A DNA stretch of 59,938 nucleotides. Source: a virus. The DNA is taken from positions 1 to 59,938 of the IMG/VR virus record IMGVR_UViG_3300044970_000300; one strand, written 5' to 3'. Below the pieces are notes generated by a model, which did no database searches, was not told where the DNA came from, and worked only from the letters and a program-made list of their open reading frames with translations. A program made the position numbers and the translations under genes. Below, piece after piece: positions 37,368 to 44,900 of this stretch (position 1 is the first letter of the stretch; each line of letters starts with the position of its first letter).

Positions 37368-37569
37368 TGAATTCCTTGCAGGATGCCTTAATTCCGTCTA
37401 ACTCTGCCTTCACCTTTAGTGTGAAGTTGGAGCAAAGATGGCGAACTAAGTCTTCTTTCTCGATTGCATTACCCGCATAATCGTGCAACGCTTCGTAAAG
37501 AATTGTTGTCTCCTGTTGGATACGATAGGTCGTAGAGAAATAGAACTGCGACAGTGTCTTATTGTCCAT
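37351..37569 (-). CDS. Small helical protein
   Basis: 72 residues, mostly helical (LYEALHDYAGNAIEKEDLVRHLC). No motif recognised. It overlaps both flanking nuclease genes by 11-17 bases, so it belongs to the replication operon. Confidence 0.55.
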   Translation of the reverse strand: MDNKTLSQFYFSTTYRIQQETTILYEALHDYAGNAIEKEDLVRHLCSNFTLKVKAELDGIKASCKEFNETNI

Positions 37570-38005
37570 TTGAAATAATACTTATAGCCTCGTCTACTTG
37601 GTGCTGATTCTTAACCAGGAACACCTTGTAGTCGGACATATTGTTATCAGTCAACCATTTCAAGAACAGCTTCCATCGTATGTGGAACGTATGCTGTGAC
37701 GGTACGAAGCCCTTAGTTTCGATATAGAACTTACTGCTGTGAGAGATGAAGTCTGGCGTGTAGGTGATGGGGAGTTGCTTCCTCATACCTACGTGAACTA
37801 GTTCCTTCTTCTTTAGCATAGACTTATAGTACAGTCCAACAGGGGCGAAGGAGGGAAGAAGCGTTATTGACTCACCCTCGTATTCAAATTGAATTCCTTT
37901 AGATTTGAGTGAGGTATAGCAATATGACTCGAGTGTTGACGCGAACGTGATTCCGTCAATAGTCTTCTTCTTACTCCTAACTGCGCCTGTTTTCTTTCGT
38001 GGCAT
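37559..38005 (-). CDS. DUF1064-like PD-(D/E)xK endonuclease
   Basis: 148 residues from the ATG at 38005. The pattern TIDGITFASTLESYCYTSLKSKG, then YTPDF, then FYIETKGF and RWKLFLKW matches the DUF1064 nuclease family, with the E of STLE, the D of PDF and ETK as active-site candidates. Members are found in phage replication modules and are thought to act on branched or single-strand-tailed DNA. The neighbours (helicase, nucleases) agree. Confidence 0.7.
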   Translation of the reverse strand: MPRKKTGAVRSKKKTIDGITFASTLESYCYTSLKSKGIQFEYEGESITLLPSFAPVGLYYKSMLKKKELVHVGMRKQLPITYTPDFISHSSKFYIETKGFVPSQHTFHIRWKLFLKWLTDNNMSDYKVFLVKNQHQVDEAISIISNGQ

Positions 38006-38019
38006 TCTCAAATGTACAT

Positions 38020-39861
38020 CTAGAATGCGTCGTCTAGGGTAGGTAGTTGAATAATCGTAGTCTGGACTGGCTCCAAAGACAACGGTTCAAACATCTTCTG
38101 AGCGCTTGACGCTAAGTAGAACGTAGAGCCGTTACCGCTCATCTCAAAGAGAATCGGTTCGTCTATAGATGTGGGAGTACCACCAGTCTCAGTCTCACGA
38201 ATCTTACGAACGTGAAACTCAACCGTTCGACGTCTGTCGTGTTCAGGGTGCTGAATCTTCCTGTGGAAAGTAAGGAAGTCATCGGCACGGTTCACGAACT
38301 TACCGCCACCCTCTGTCTGCTCAGCGAACGGTGCGATGGGTAATCCATCGTCCCCCTTCATACGCTGTGCTTCCGTGACTGCGTGTGTGTTCAGCCATAC
38401 CGCTATGTTCTTAGCGTTGGAGAACGTGAGCATCTCGCTCGTGGCCTCATAGTCATACTCGTGAGGTCCGAGGTTGATGTTCGTACCGAGGTCCCTACGC
38501 AGTGAGTTGTATGGGTCGATAAACAATCCATCAAGCGGTTGGTTCTTCATCAGCTTCTCAGCGAAGATTAGGATATCAGAGAACGAATACACGGACTTGT
38601 TGTCGATGAAGGTGAAGTGTTCGTTCACCCACTCGAACGCACGCTTACGTTCCTGATAACTCATATCCCTGATTGGCCTTCCCATAGCGAACGTCATAAG
38701 TTTCATCTTCTGTGATGCCGTCTTATTCTCGCTCGTATACATAAGCCACTTCCATCCGTGACGCATTGCCGATGCTACCTGTAGGTACATAGCGAACGTC
38801 GTCTTACCGATGTTGGAGTGTCCGTTGATAATGGTGAAGTTCCGCTTGAATCTGAAGTGCTCGTCGAGCCTACTGACTCCAGTATCTAGACCCATCTGAA
38901 TCCTACCCTCTGCGAAGTCAGTAATCCACCTGAAGTCCTCGTCGTCTGATGAGATGAAGGACATATCGCCGTCGTTGATTCGCATCTCACGCTCGACCTT
39001 ATTACGCTCCTCCATCATCTGCTTGATGGGCATAAGTTTACCCATCTCGATTCCGTCCTCGATAGCCTTCTTAGCGTTGTCTACTGAGTCGATGTCTCGA
39101 CGCTCAATCTCACGAAGTAGGATTCGTTTTACCTCGTCCTCCTCCATCATACCAGCGGCGATGTATCCACCACACAGCCTAGCGGCTCGCACTAGCTTGG
39201 CGTGCTTCTCTCCGTCCTCAGCCTTACGAATCATCCGAGCTGCGATGTTCAACTGCTCGTAATCCGTAAACTTAGCCTTGGATGTCTTGACAACCTGATT
39301 CTCTGCGAACTCGGTTATCATATTGCCGAACACCTTAGCGTTCGGGTTGAAGATTAGCTCTGGGTCGTATGAGTCGAACGAAGCACGAGACTCGTTGACG
39401 CTAGTGCCGTCGATGATAATCCCGTACTTGTTCTCGTAATACTTAGCGAACGCTCGGTAGTGGTCGCGATGCCGCTCAGGGTTGCTGATTTGAATTACAA
39501 CCTTAACACCACGGCCGCTAGGCGACGTGTAGCATATGGTTGTGAACTCATCGAAGGTTAGGACCTTCTTGGTCTCCTCGGGGTCTACATCATCGATGTC
39601 GATGACTACAAGACCTGAATGCTCGACCAGTGAACCGTCGTTCCGCTCAGAAAAAACCCCAGACCACAAAGTGACTGGGAGTCTTTTCTTGTTGGCGGCT
39701 ACGTCCTCACCGTTCCTAATCTTCGATACCAGGCCAAGTGTATCCTCCTTGGGCGATGTTATCAGTTGGATTACTTGTCCAACTGCTATATGTAGTGGTT
39801 CCTCTGGCCTCAGAATGCTCTTGAACCTTGTGACTTTCCTCTGTAAAATGTCCTGCTGCAT
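38020..39861 (-). CDS. Primase-helicase-like protein with BT4734/VirE-type N-terminal domain
   Basis: 613 residues. Residues about 60-180 (VTLWSGVFSERNDGSLVEHS, VIDIDDVD at 87-94, YTSPSGRGVKVV) match the BT4734-like N-terminal domain common before phage and mobile-element helicases; its acidic VIDID recalls primase metal sites. Residues about 320-600 are a DnaB/RecA-type helicase: Walker A GHSNIGKT at 347-354, a Walker B-like FIDPYNS and a late HAVTEAQR. It should unwind and perhaps prime the phage origin. The 5' end overlaps the upstream gene by 146 bases in another frame, which is unusual. Confidence 0.8.
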   Translation of the reverse strand: MQQDILQRKVTRFKSILRPEEPLHIAVGQVIQLITSPKEDTLGLVSKIRNGEDVAANKKRLPVTLWSGVFSERNDGSLVEHSGLVVIDIDDVDPEETKKVLTFDEFTTICYTSPSGRGVKVVIQISNPERHRDHYRAFAKYYENKYGIIIDGTSVNESRASFDSYDPELIFNPNAKVFGNMITEFAENQVVKTSKAKFTDYEQLNIAARMIRKAEDGEKHAKLVRAARLCGGYIAAGMMEEDEVKRILLREIERRDIDSVDNAKKAIEDGIEMGKLMPIKQMMEERNKVEREMRINDGDMSFISSDDEDFRWITDFAEGRIQMGLDTGVSRLDEHFRFKRNFTIINGHSNIGKTTFAMYLQVASAMRHGWKWLMYTSENKTASQKMKLMTFAMGRPIRDMSYQERKRAFEWVNEHFTFIDNKSVYSFSDILIFAEKLMKNQPLDGLFIDPYNSLRRDLGTNINLGPHEYDYEATSEMLTFSNAKNIAVWLNTHAVTEAQRMKGDDGLPIAPFAEQTEGGGKFVNRADDFLTFHRKIQHPEHDRRRTVEFHVRKIRETETGGTPTSIDEPILFEMSGNGSTFYLASSAQKMFEPLSLEPVQTTIIQLPTLDDAF

Positions 39862-40114
39862 CTTTTAGCGCGATGTTTAATAGAATTAAATAGCCGATAA
39901 GGTCATCAATGGTATCCACTGTGTCTACATTGAGCCCTCTGTTCTTAATACGCATCAGCTTGTCGTCGATTCGGGAGCAGAGGTTATCTACCGCTGAGCC
40001 CTTGGCGAATACGTTAGCTGGCTTGAGTGCGCTGTCACCGTATGAAGCGTTCTTCCTTAGTAGGAGTTCCTTCACGCGGTCTGCTTCCTGTGTTATCTTA
40101 TCTCTAGAATTCAT
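39716..40114 (-). CDS. DUF1599/Nmad1-like protein
   Basis: 132 residues from the ATG at 40114, which overlaps the end of the upstream gene. The pattern KNASYGDSAL, DNLCSRIDDKLMRIKNRG and DTIDDLIGYLILL matches the DUF1599 family, also called nucleotide-modification-associated domain 1, a small all-helical fold often found in phages. Its biochemical role is not settled. The C-terminal 45 residues are disordered and are read over the start of the helicase gene. Confidence 0.7.
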   Translation of the reverse strand: MNSRDKITQEADRVKELLLRKNASYGDSALKPANVFAKGSAVDNLCSRIDDKLMRIKNRGLNVDTVDTIDDLIGYLILLNIALKDAAGHFTEESHKVQEHSEARGTTTYSSWTSNPTDNIAQGGYTWPGIED

Positions 40115-40529
40115 CGTAGTATTTGTTGTTATCGTATTCTTCACCTACCATATATACCCAGGCTTCTGTGTCGCTGTTGAACACTGACTCCTCAGGCGTT
40201 ACGGTAATCTTCTCGCGCTTGTAGTAGATTGGGTGTCCCTCCAATCGGTCGAGTGCGGCTAGTGTGGTGTCATCAACGTAGTACAACTCAAGTAGGACGT
40301 GCTTGCCGTTCTCTGAGGAGCCCTTGATTACGTAGGGGAGTGAAATCACACACATACGCATCGGCTCCTTAGTGCGAGCGGTTCCCATATAGATTGAGTC
40401 GCGCAGGTAGATGTTGTTACCGCGCCCCATCTTCAGTGTGCCGTACACAGCGACGAGGTGGCGCTTCTCTTGCTTGTCGACGACTTGCTGGCTATCGCCT
40501 GGGTCGTCCCAGTATAGAAACTCATTCAT
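40104..40529 (-). CDS. Gamma-glutamylcyclotransferase (AIG2)-like protein
   Basis: 141 residues from the ATG at 40529; the TTG at 40541 is less likely. Signature: AVYGTLKMGRGNN, the YGTL substrate loop near residue 30, and LDRLEGHPIYYKR with the catalytic-Glu region. Family members release 5-oxoproline from gamma-glutamyl amines or peptides. In phages and bacteria this fold occurs with amidoligases and class II amidotransferases, both also encoded here (49972 and 47872), so it may remove or edit gamma-glutamyl links in the same pathway. That link is inference. Confidence 0.8.
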   Translation of the reverse strand: MNEFLYWDDPGDSQQVVDKQEKRHLVAVYGTLKMGRGNNIYLRDSIYMGTARTKEPMRMCVISLPYVIKGSSENGKHVLLELYYVDDTTLAALDRLEGHPIYYKREKITVTPEESVFNSDTEAWVYMVGEEYDNNKYYDEF

Positions 40530-40737
40530 AGGATAATTCAATTTTGATGTGTTCGACGAATTGGTTTAGTCTGTCGATGAACTTGGGTGTGACGATGGCG
40601 TTCCTGTTTATCACATTCGTAACCAACGTACGGCTCAGTCTGAGGTTCTTGGCGATTGCCGTCTGGCTCACGCCGATGTTCTCGGTGAGCACCCTAAGCA
40701 TCTCAAGGGCTTCGTCTTCGTTATTTATTTGAGGCAT
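40522..40737 (-). CDS. Small helix-turn-helix regulator
   Basis: 71 residues. ENIGVSQTAIAKNLRLSRTLVTNVINR is a classic HTH with the turn at KNLRLS, as in XRE/Cro-type repressors. It is too short for an effector domain. It is coupled by a short overlap to the GGCT gene downstream and the unknown gene upstream. Probably a transcriptional switch within the middle operon. Confidence 0.7.
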   Translation of the reverse strand: MPQINNEDEALEMLRVLTENIGVSQTAIAKNLRLSRTLVTNVINRNAIVTPKFIDRLNQFVEHIKIELSYE

Positions 40738-40960
40738 AACCTACAATCTTTTTTTCTAAAACTTTAGTGATTACAAATGACTTGTCTCCCTTATAGTTTG
40801 AACCGAACAACCGCTCGCGTAAACTGTCTGCGGTCTTGCTGTCGTACATCATAATGCCTGCTGGTGTGTCGTGTTTGGATACCGCCCACTCCTTCCTAGA
40901 ATGATTGAGCTTCCCCTTCTTGAACGAGACCTCTATTTCTAGAAAATAAATCGGATGCAT
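40721..40960 (-). CDS. Small protein, possible nuclease or DNA-binding domain
   Basis: 79 residues from the ATG at 40960; the longer frame from 41041 is mostly inside the previous gene. It starts IYFLEIEVSFKKGKLNHSRKEWAVSK, a strand and helix with E-x-K-like spacing (FLEIEVSFKKGK) that recalls small restriction-fold VRR-NUC domains, but a full motif is not certain. It overlaps its neighbours by 65 and 17 bases. Confidence 0.5.
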   Translation of the reverse strand: MHPIYFLEIEVSFKKGKLNHSRKEWAVSKHDTPAGIMMYDSKTADSLRERLFGSNYKGDKSFVITKVLEKKIVGYASNK

Positions 40961-41291
40961 TAGTGAACTCCATTTCGGTTTTACGCTTGATAATAGTAGC
41001 CAGTCTACTGGCGGCAATGAACCACTTGTCGTGCATAGCACCGAGCAGTTCGTTTGAGTCCACCAGCACTACGTTGTTGCCCTTCTTCTCGGGGATTACA
41101 ATGACGCAGAACTTGAAGTGTTCCGTGTTGGGCATAGTGTCAAGCTCGATGTCCTGACCTGATACCTTACCGAACACTATCTGTGTTGACATACTACCAG
41201 TCCTCGATGTGTGTGTGAAGAAGCGGGGCTGAGCGTTTAACAGCTCAAGACCCCACTCAAAACACAGCAACGCTGCGATTGCTCTCTCCAT
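40896..41291 (-). CDS. Unknown phage protein
   Basis: 131 residues from the ATG at 41291, which overlaps the previous stop (TAATG). An internal ATG at 41192 (MSTQIVFGKVSG) would give a 98-residue protein; the first 33 residues look less ordered, so either start is possible. The core has strands (FKFCVIVIPEKKGNNVVLVD) and a helical part (GAMHDKWFIAASRLATIIKRK). No family recognised. Confidence 0.5.
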   Translation of the reverse strand: MERAIAALLCFEWGLELLNAQPRFFTHTSRTGSMSTQIVFGKVSGQDIELDTMPNTEHFKFCVIVIPEKKGNNVVLVDSNELLGAMHDKWFIAASRLATIIKRKTEMEFTNASDLFSRNRGLVQEGEAQSF

Positions 41292-41572
41292 TAGAACGGC
41301 AAATCGTCTGCGCTAGGCATCGGCGCTTTGCTGGCCGCGGCGTTAGCCTTACGAGCGGCTGTCTCTTGTGGAGACTCGATTACGCTGTATGGCTTCTTCG
41401 GGTCACGACCCTGCTTGATTAGAATCTTAACCTTACCAGACTCCTCGTTGATGTAACGAGCGGCCTCAGCTAGTTCAGCAGCGGTCAGGTAAAGAGTGTA
41501 TCCATTGAATTCTCCTTTGTACTCATTGTACCAGGTACTACCGAAGTAGTTGGGTTTTGCTTTGTCTTGCAT
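41291..41572 (-). CDS. SSB-like small protein with acidic C-terminal tip
   Basis: 93 residues. The N-terminal half is a short beta region (YNEYKGEFNGYTLYL) and the C-terminal part is disordered and Ala-rich, ending PMPSADDLPF. DDLPF at the extreme C-terminus is the protein-interaction tip of single-stranded-DNA-binding proteins. The globular part is too short for a standard OB fold. Position next to an exonuclease and an annealase supports a recombination/replication accessory role. Confidence 0.6.
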   Translation of the reverse strand: MQDKAKPNYFGSTWYNEYKGEFNGYTLYLTAAELAEAARYINEESGKVKILIKQGRDPKKPYSVIESPQETAARKANAAASKAPMPSADDLPF

Positions 41573-41584
41573 CGCAGTATTGAA

Positions 41585-42376
41585 TTAAAGTTCTCCGTAA
41601 ATCACATATTGATTGAGGTCCTCGCCGTTGATGAAGAAACGAATGTAATCATTCGCTGCGCTCTCCACCAACCGCTTGCCTCTGTTAAAGAAGTCCTCCG
41701 ACACGGAGAAAACGCCGATGTCCTTCTTTATCTTATCCACCACGATGAACTTGAAGTTCTCGTATGGCACGTCAAACAACGTACAGTAGATGTACGCCTG
41801 GGCTGCATATCCATATTTCTTAGCACTGAAGTAAAAGTCATCGATGTTCGATGTCGTCTTCAGGTCAAAGATGTAGGGCATACCCTTCTTCTTGATATCG
41901 GCCTTAGCACGGAACGGTAGCCCGTGTAGCAGACCAATCTCTGGGAGCTCATAGTCAGCGTCAGATAACGCCTCCCGTACGAAGTTGTTCTTCATCAGGG
42001 CATCGACAACATAGTAGCAGTTGTCGTAGTCCTTACGAAGCAGTAGCTTCTTACCTGTCTCCTCATACTCCAACACCGCATTCTTCCAAATGTTAGTGTT
42101 CTTTGAGGCACACTCCACAGGGACGAAGTTGCCCTCCAGGTGTGGCTCCAGTAGCAGGGTGTGGATGAGGTTGCCTGCAACCAGTGCAGTAACGTCCCCA
42201 TCCTCCCCATACTTAAGATAACGAGCATACTCACGCGGAGAGTCGTTAATCTTCTTCAGCGACGAGGAAGACAATGCTGCCTTCCCTAGATATCCATAGT
42301 AGAAATCGTCGTCGGTCATCGCGGCTAGCAGGTCCTCCCTGAGCCACGTCGTTCCATCCAGAAGTTGGATTTCCAT
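41585..42376 (-). CDS. PD-(D/E)xK exonuclease, RecE/lambda-exo-like
   Basis: 263 residues. The helical start with SSSSLKKINDSPREYARYL and GNLIHTLLLEP, then GLPFRAKADIKKKGMPYIFDLKTT and the YGYAAQAYIYCT helix match exonucleases of the RecE/DUF3799 type: H (nucleotide-gripping), D of AKADI, and DLKTT as the D-x-K active site. Such enzymes resect 5' ends to give 3' tails for the annealase encoded immediately upstream. Together they form a two-component recombination pair. The stop/start junction with the annealase is tight (one base shared). Confidence 0.8.
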   Translation of the reverse strand: MEIQLLDGTTWLREDLLAAMTDDDFYYGYLGKAALSSSSLKKINDSPREYARYLKYGEDGDVTALVAGNLIHTLLLEPHLEGNFVPVECASKNTNIWKNAVLEYEETGKKLLLRKDYDNCYYVVDALMKNNFVREALSDADYELPEIGLLHGLPFRAKADIKKKGMPYIFDLKTTSNIDDFYFSAKKYGYAAQAYIYCTLFDVPYENFKFIVVDKIKKDIGVFSVSEDFFNRGKRLVESAANDYIRFFINGEDLNQYVIYGEL

Positions 42377-42912
42377 TACTTCTTGACGAACTTGGCTATT
42401 GCTCCCTTCTGAGCGTCCGTGAACTGGTCGCCGTACTTAGAGAGAATCTTCTCCAGGCCCGCGGTCGTTCCGTCCTTCTTCATAAAGTCAATGGCTGACT
42501 GAAAGACGCTGTTCTTCGGTATGGAAACTTTTTGCGTCGCGGATGCAGGAGCGTCCTGCTTGGCGATGGCCATAGCAACCTCGTTAGACGAAGCGATTGA
42601 TGTCTCGATTCCGATACCAAGCATCGCTAGTGCACGGCCTACGGCTGAAGTCTCGCAGTTCTCAACGTATGATGTCTTGTTAATCATAGATGATGTGCGG
42701 TCCTCCTGTGCGTGAGCGCTTGAAATCACTCGTCCGTTGTTATCTCGGATGGTTGACTTGATGATACAGGTCTCGCTATCAATGGCGACGAGTTCGTTCT
42801 CGATTGTCCACCCTTCGTACTTGGCTTCAGTACGGAAGAACAGGACGCGTTGATTGACCTCAACATACTCCTTGCCTTTGATGTTGGTGGTCTTGAATTT
42901 GTAATTAGACAT
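42376..42912 (-). CDS. Putative single-strand annealing recombinase
   Basis: 178 residues. The N-terminal ~120 residues form an alpha/beta domain with TEAKYEGWTIENELVAID and YVENCETSAVGRALAMLGIGI, the 'ETSAVGRALa-lGIG' signature seen in ERF/Rad52-like annealases of phages. A helical C-terminal part (TAGLEKILSKYGDQFTDAQ) follows. It is the first gene of an operon driven by the promoter at 42936 and partners the exonuclease downstream. The family label is given with some doubt because no search was run. Confidence 0.65.
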   Translation of the reverse strand: MSNYKFKTTNIKGKEYVEVNQRVLFFRTEAKYEGWTIENELVAIDSETCIIKSTIRDNNGRVISSAHAQEDRTSSMINKTSYVENCETSAVGRALAMLGIGIETSIASSNEVAMAIAKQDAPASATQKVSIPKNSVFQSAIDFMKKDGTTAGLEKILSKYGDQFTDAQKGAIAKFVKK

Positions 42913-42935
42913 AGTGTTTGAATTGAATTACTTTG

Positions 42936-42967
42936 CTAAAGTACACACTTTTTACCAGATGTGCAAA
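42936..42967 (-). promoter_or_regulatory. Promoter (TTTG-N20-TACTTTAG)
   Basis: On the minus strand TTTG at 42967-42964, extended as AGTTTGCAC, is followed after 20 bases by TACTTTAG (one mismatch to TAnnTTTG), 23 bases before the annealase ATG. Confidence 0.7.
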
Positions 42968-42978
42968 CTTTTTGCGAA

Positions 42979-43116
42979 TTATTTGAAGTTGAAGAATAAT
43001 CCTCGGTCTAACCAACCGATTGACAGGCCCGTCTCATCGACCCAACCATCGTAGTGAACCTCGATGAATGGGAGAACGTGAAACGAACCACGATACTTGA
43101 ATGGGTATATTTTCAT
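42979..43116 (-). CDS. Small phage protein
   Basis: 45 residues: MKIYPFKYRGSFHVLPF, EVHYDGWVDETGLSIGW, and a LFFNFK end. Compact, aromatic and beta-rich. It ends just before the annealase promoter. No family recognised; the coherent composition and an ATG with an AT-rich leader support a real gene. Confidence 0.55.
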   Translation of the reverse strand: MKIYPFKYRGSFHVLPFIEVHYDGWVDETGLSIGWLDRGLFFNFK

Positions 43117-43151
43117 TTTTATTTGTACATTTAACATTAAATTAACATAAG

Positions 43152-43304
43152 ATGCTCAAAATCAGATACTTACTCATCGCATTAGCCTTCGCCGCTACGA
43201 GTTGTTCTTCTCTTCAGACTTCACCTTCTTACTCATCTTCTGCACCCTGTCACGCTGAGGGTTGTCAGAATATGTCAATACACGCTCATTACTCCTTCGA
43301 GTAA
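43152..43304 (+). CDS. Small plus-strand lipoprotein inside the minus-strand operon
   Basis: 50 residues: MLKIRYLLIALAFAATSC is a lipoprotein-type signal with ATSC as a plausible lipobox, followed by a short Ser-rich tail with two more Cys. A weak promoter (TTTATTTG, 43118-43125, one mismatch to TAnnTTTG) and an AT-rich leader precede it. Its last 110 bases are antisense to the gene at 43195-43413. A short phage lipoprotein could be involved in exclusion of other phages; this is speculation. Confidence 0.5.
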   Translation: MLKIRYLLIALAFAATSCSSLQTSPSYSSSAPCHAEGCQNMSIHAHYSFE

Positions 43305-43413
43305 GTTCTTCGCGCTTCTGAAGCATAGGGAAGTTGATTACTATCCATCGGTAGAACTCACGGCCGTCAGAGTCGTTGAGTTTTTCTTCAATCAGTTCGA
43401 GTGCCGTCTTCAT
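43195..43413 (-). CDS. Small charged protein
   Basis: 72 residues. A folded N-terminal half (ALELIEEKLNDSDGREFYRW) and a basic, probably disordered C-terminus (DRVQKMSKKVKSEEKNN). It is coupled to MazG by a four-base overlap. The coding strand is overlapped by the plus-strand lipoprotein gene. Function unknown. Confidence 0.5.
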   Translation of the reverse strand: MKTALELIEEKLNDSDGREFYRWIVINFPMLQKREELTRRSNERVLTYSDNPQRDRVQKMSKKVKSEEKNNS

Positions 43414-43709
43414 TCCTTGATGAATACACCGTTAACCGTCTGACCCTTGCGATTCGCAATCTCGTTGTACGCTGACTCCAGGCATTCCCAGGGGTTCAGC
43501 TCAAGTTGATACGACAGGATGATAATTGTGACAAGTACGTCACCGATTGCGTCAATCGTTTCGTCTTGCTTGCCTTTGGCGATTCCTGACGCAAGTTCTC
43601 CGACCTCCTCTACTACCTTCAGCATCTGCTTCGGTGCGTTCTCAGGTGCGGTGATTCCACGTTTGATTGCCCAGTCGACAATCTTTTCTTCAAGTTCTAG
43701 GGGATTCAT
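43410..43709 (-). CDS. MazG-like nucleotide pyrophosphohydrolase
   Basis: 99 residues. LKVVEEVGELASGIAKGKQDETIDAIGDVLVTIIIL contains the MazG metal-binding signature E-E-x-x-E and D-x-x-G-D. Such single-domain enzymes cleave NTPs, dNTPs or (p)ppGpp to monophosphates and in phages are thought to tune nucleotide pools or the stringent response. It overlaps the genes on both sides by four bases. Length is normal for the family. Confidence 0.85.
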   Translation of the reverse strand: MNPLELEEKIVDWAIKRGITAPENAPKQMLKVVEEVGELASGIAKGKQDETIDAIGDVLVTIIILSYQLELNPWECLESAYNEIANRKGQTVNGVFIKE

Positions 43710-44008
43710 TCTTCTTTGTTGATTGGTTTATATCCGATGTTGTACAGCGCGTCGATGTCGGCGGCGGCTAGAATCTCGACACCACGTTGTATGGCGAGGA
43801 ATGCCTCCTCCTTCTCGTTGTCCATATGCATCTGTTTGTACATATTAGACAGGAAATTCTCCACGTCTATGGTTACGTTATTCACCGCACGCTTTAGGTT
43901 GTGCCTGTACACGTTGGTTCCTTTTAGTTCATCAAGCAGTTCCAGGTACACCTGGGATACTATCAGTAACTTAACGAGTTTGTACTCGACTGAATGTTCC
44001 TCACTCAT
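43706..44008 (-). CDS. Small all-helical protein
   Basis: 100 residues, helical throughout (YKLVKLLIVSQVYLELLDEL, AFLAIQRGVEILAAADIDAL). No motif recognised. It overlaps MazG downstream by four bases and the 51-residue gene upstream by eight. Confidence 0.55.
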   Translation of the reverse strand: MSEEHSVEYKLVKLLIVSQVYLELLDELKGTNVYRHNLKRAVNNVTIDVENFLSNMYKQMHMDNEKEEAFLAIQRGVEILAAADIDALYNIGYKPINKEE

Positions 44009-44156
44009 CGTCTGGTTGGGTTTCTATGATTAAACTAAGTGCGTTGACATACCCCTCCCAATACTTGGCTTCGGTATCTCGGCGGCTGTATAGGCACACG
44101 TTTCGATTGTACTGAGCCTTCTTGTATTGCTCAAGGATTAGTCTCTGGTTCTTCAT
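44001..44156 (-). CDS. Small phage protein
   Basis: 51 residues: MKNQRLILEQYKKAQYN, then CLYSRRDTEAKYWEGYVNAL and an acidic end. The stop overlaps the next start (ATGAGTGA). Helical with no known domain; a tight fit between neighbours supports it. Confidence 0.6.
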   Translation of the reverse strand: MKNQRLILEQYKKAQYNRNVCLYSRRDTEAKYWEGYVNALSLIIETQPDDE

Positions 44157-44478
44157 TGGTTTTCTTTTTTTCGTCTATGCATTTTTTGCATAATAGTTCC
44201 CATCGGTTGGGCTGGTCTATGTGATACATAAGGTCATCCCAAGAATCGCTCTCCTTACCGCATCCTTCGCAGTCGGGTGCAGGACCAAAGTCGTCGTCGA
44301 TGTTCTTGTAGAACTCGTTGAACGCGGCAAGGTTGTCACCTTCGTTCCCGTTCATATTGTAGAAGTCAATGTAGTACGGACCGATGTCCAGAACGATTGA
44401 CCACATACCTCTGGTGTAGTTGATGAATGATACACCAAAACCCCATTGTGAGTAGTATTTACCTGTCTCAATCTTCAT
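44131..44478 (-). CDS. Protein with C-terminal zinc-finger-like Cys pairs
   Basis: 115 residues. The N-terminal ~70 residues are beta-rich (YYSQWGFGVSFINYTRGMWS). The C-terminal part has CEGC and, 27 residues later, CKKC, spaced like a zinc ribbon around a WDDLMYHIDQP segment. Ends with a charged tail. It probably binds zinc and perhaps nucleic acid; no family named. Confidence 0.55.
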   Translation of the reverse strand: MKIETGKYYSQWGFGVSFINYTRGMWSIVLDIGPYYIDFYNMNGNEGDNLAAFNEFYKNIDDDFGPAPDCEGCGKESDSWDDLMYHIDQPNRWELLCKKCIDEKKKTNEEPETNP

Positions 44479-44480
44479 AA

Positions 44481-44807
44481 CTATAGTGATTTCTCGATTA
44501 GTTCTAGTTGCTCGATGACATTCTCTTGGTGCGCCTGCCTCTTTGCGTAGTTCTCTCCACGCAACATAGGCTTTAGCTCCTGTACCTTGCGTCTCGCCCT
44601 AGTGATTGAGTCCGCGAGCGGCATCTTGTCGTCGCTGTATAGAGACAGGAACGTGTAGATGTTTGCGTTTCGTATGTCGACACCCTGTTTGCTTAGTGCC
44701 TTACTCCATATCATACAACACAACCGCTGGTCATTGTCTCTAGCCTTTATGTCGTTAATCAACGCGGCCTCGACCTCGCTGGATATATCAAAAAGTTTGG
44801 TTTTCAT
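44481..44807 (-). CDS. Unknown helical phage protein
   Basis: 108 residues from the ATG at 44807. Helical, with NDQRLCCMIWSKALSKQGVD and DKMPLADSITRARRKVQELKP, then LRGENYAKRQAHQENV. The SITRARRKVQELKP-LRG segment is one I associate with short phage proteins of unknown role. A longer reading from 44855 is less likely, since it starts beside the 44864 palindrome and runs through the leader. Confidence 0.55.
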   Translation of the reverse strand: MKTKLFDISSEVEAALINDIKARDNDQRLCCMIWSKALSKQGVDIRNANIYTFLSLYSDDKMPLADSITRARRKVQELKPMLRGENYAKRQAHQENVIEQLELIEKSL

Positions 44808-44863
44808 CGTCAGATTTTGTTTGGTTATTCGGGTTTTCTCCGAGTTGATGTTCATTTTTTGAC

Positions 44864-44891
44864 AATATCGCGCATCGCGATACGCGATATT
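44864..44891. promoter_or_regulatory. 28-bp near-perfect palindrome, candidate operator
   Basis: AATATCGCG and CGCGATATT flank a central palindrome ATCGCGAT; only the two symmetric positions next to the core mismatch. It lies between the genes ending at 44901 and starting at 44807. It could be a repressor site or an RNA hairpin. Confidence 0.6.
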
Positions 44892-44900
44892 AGCTCATAT

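Noticed and set aside
44807-44817. CTGACGA on the minus strand at another gene start
   Set aside because: No stem II/GAAA/stem III follows in the required order; it only overlaps the ATG of the gene at 44807.
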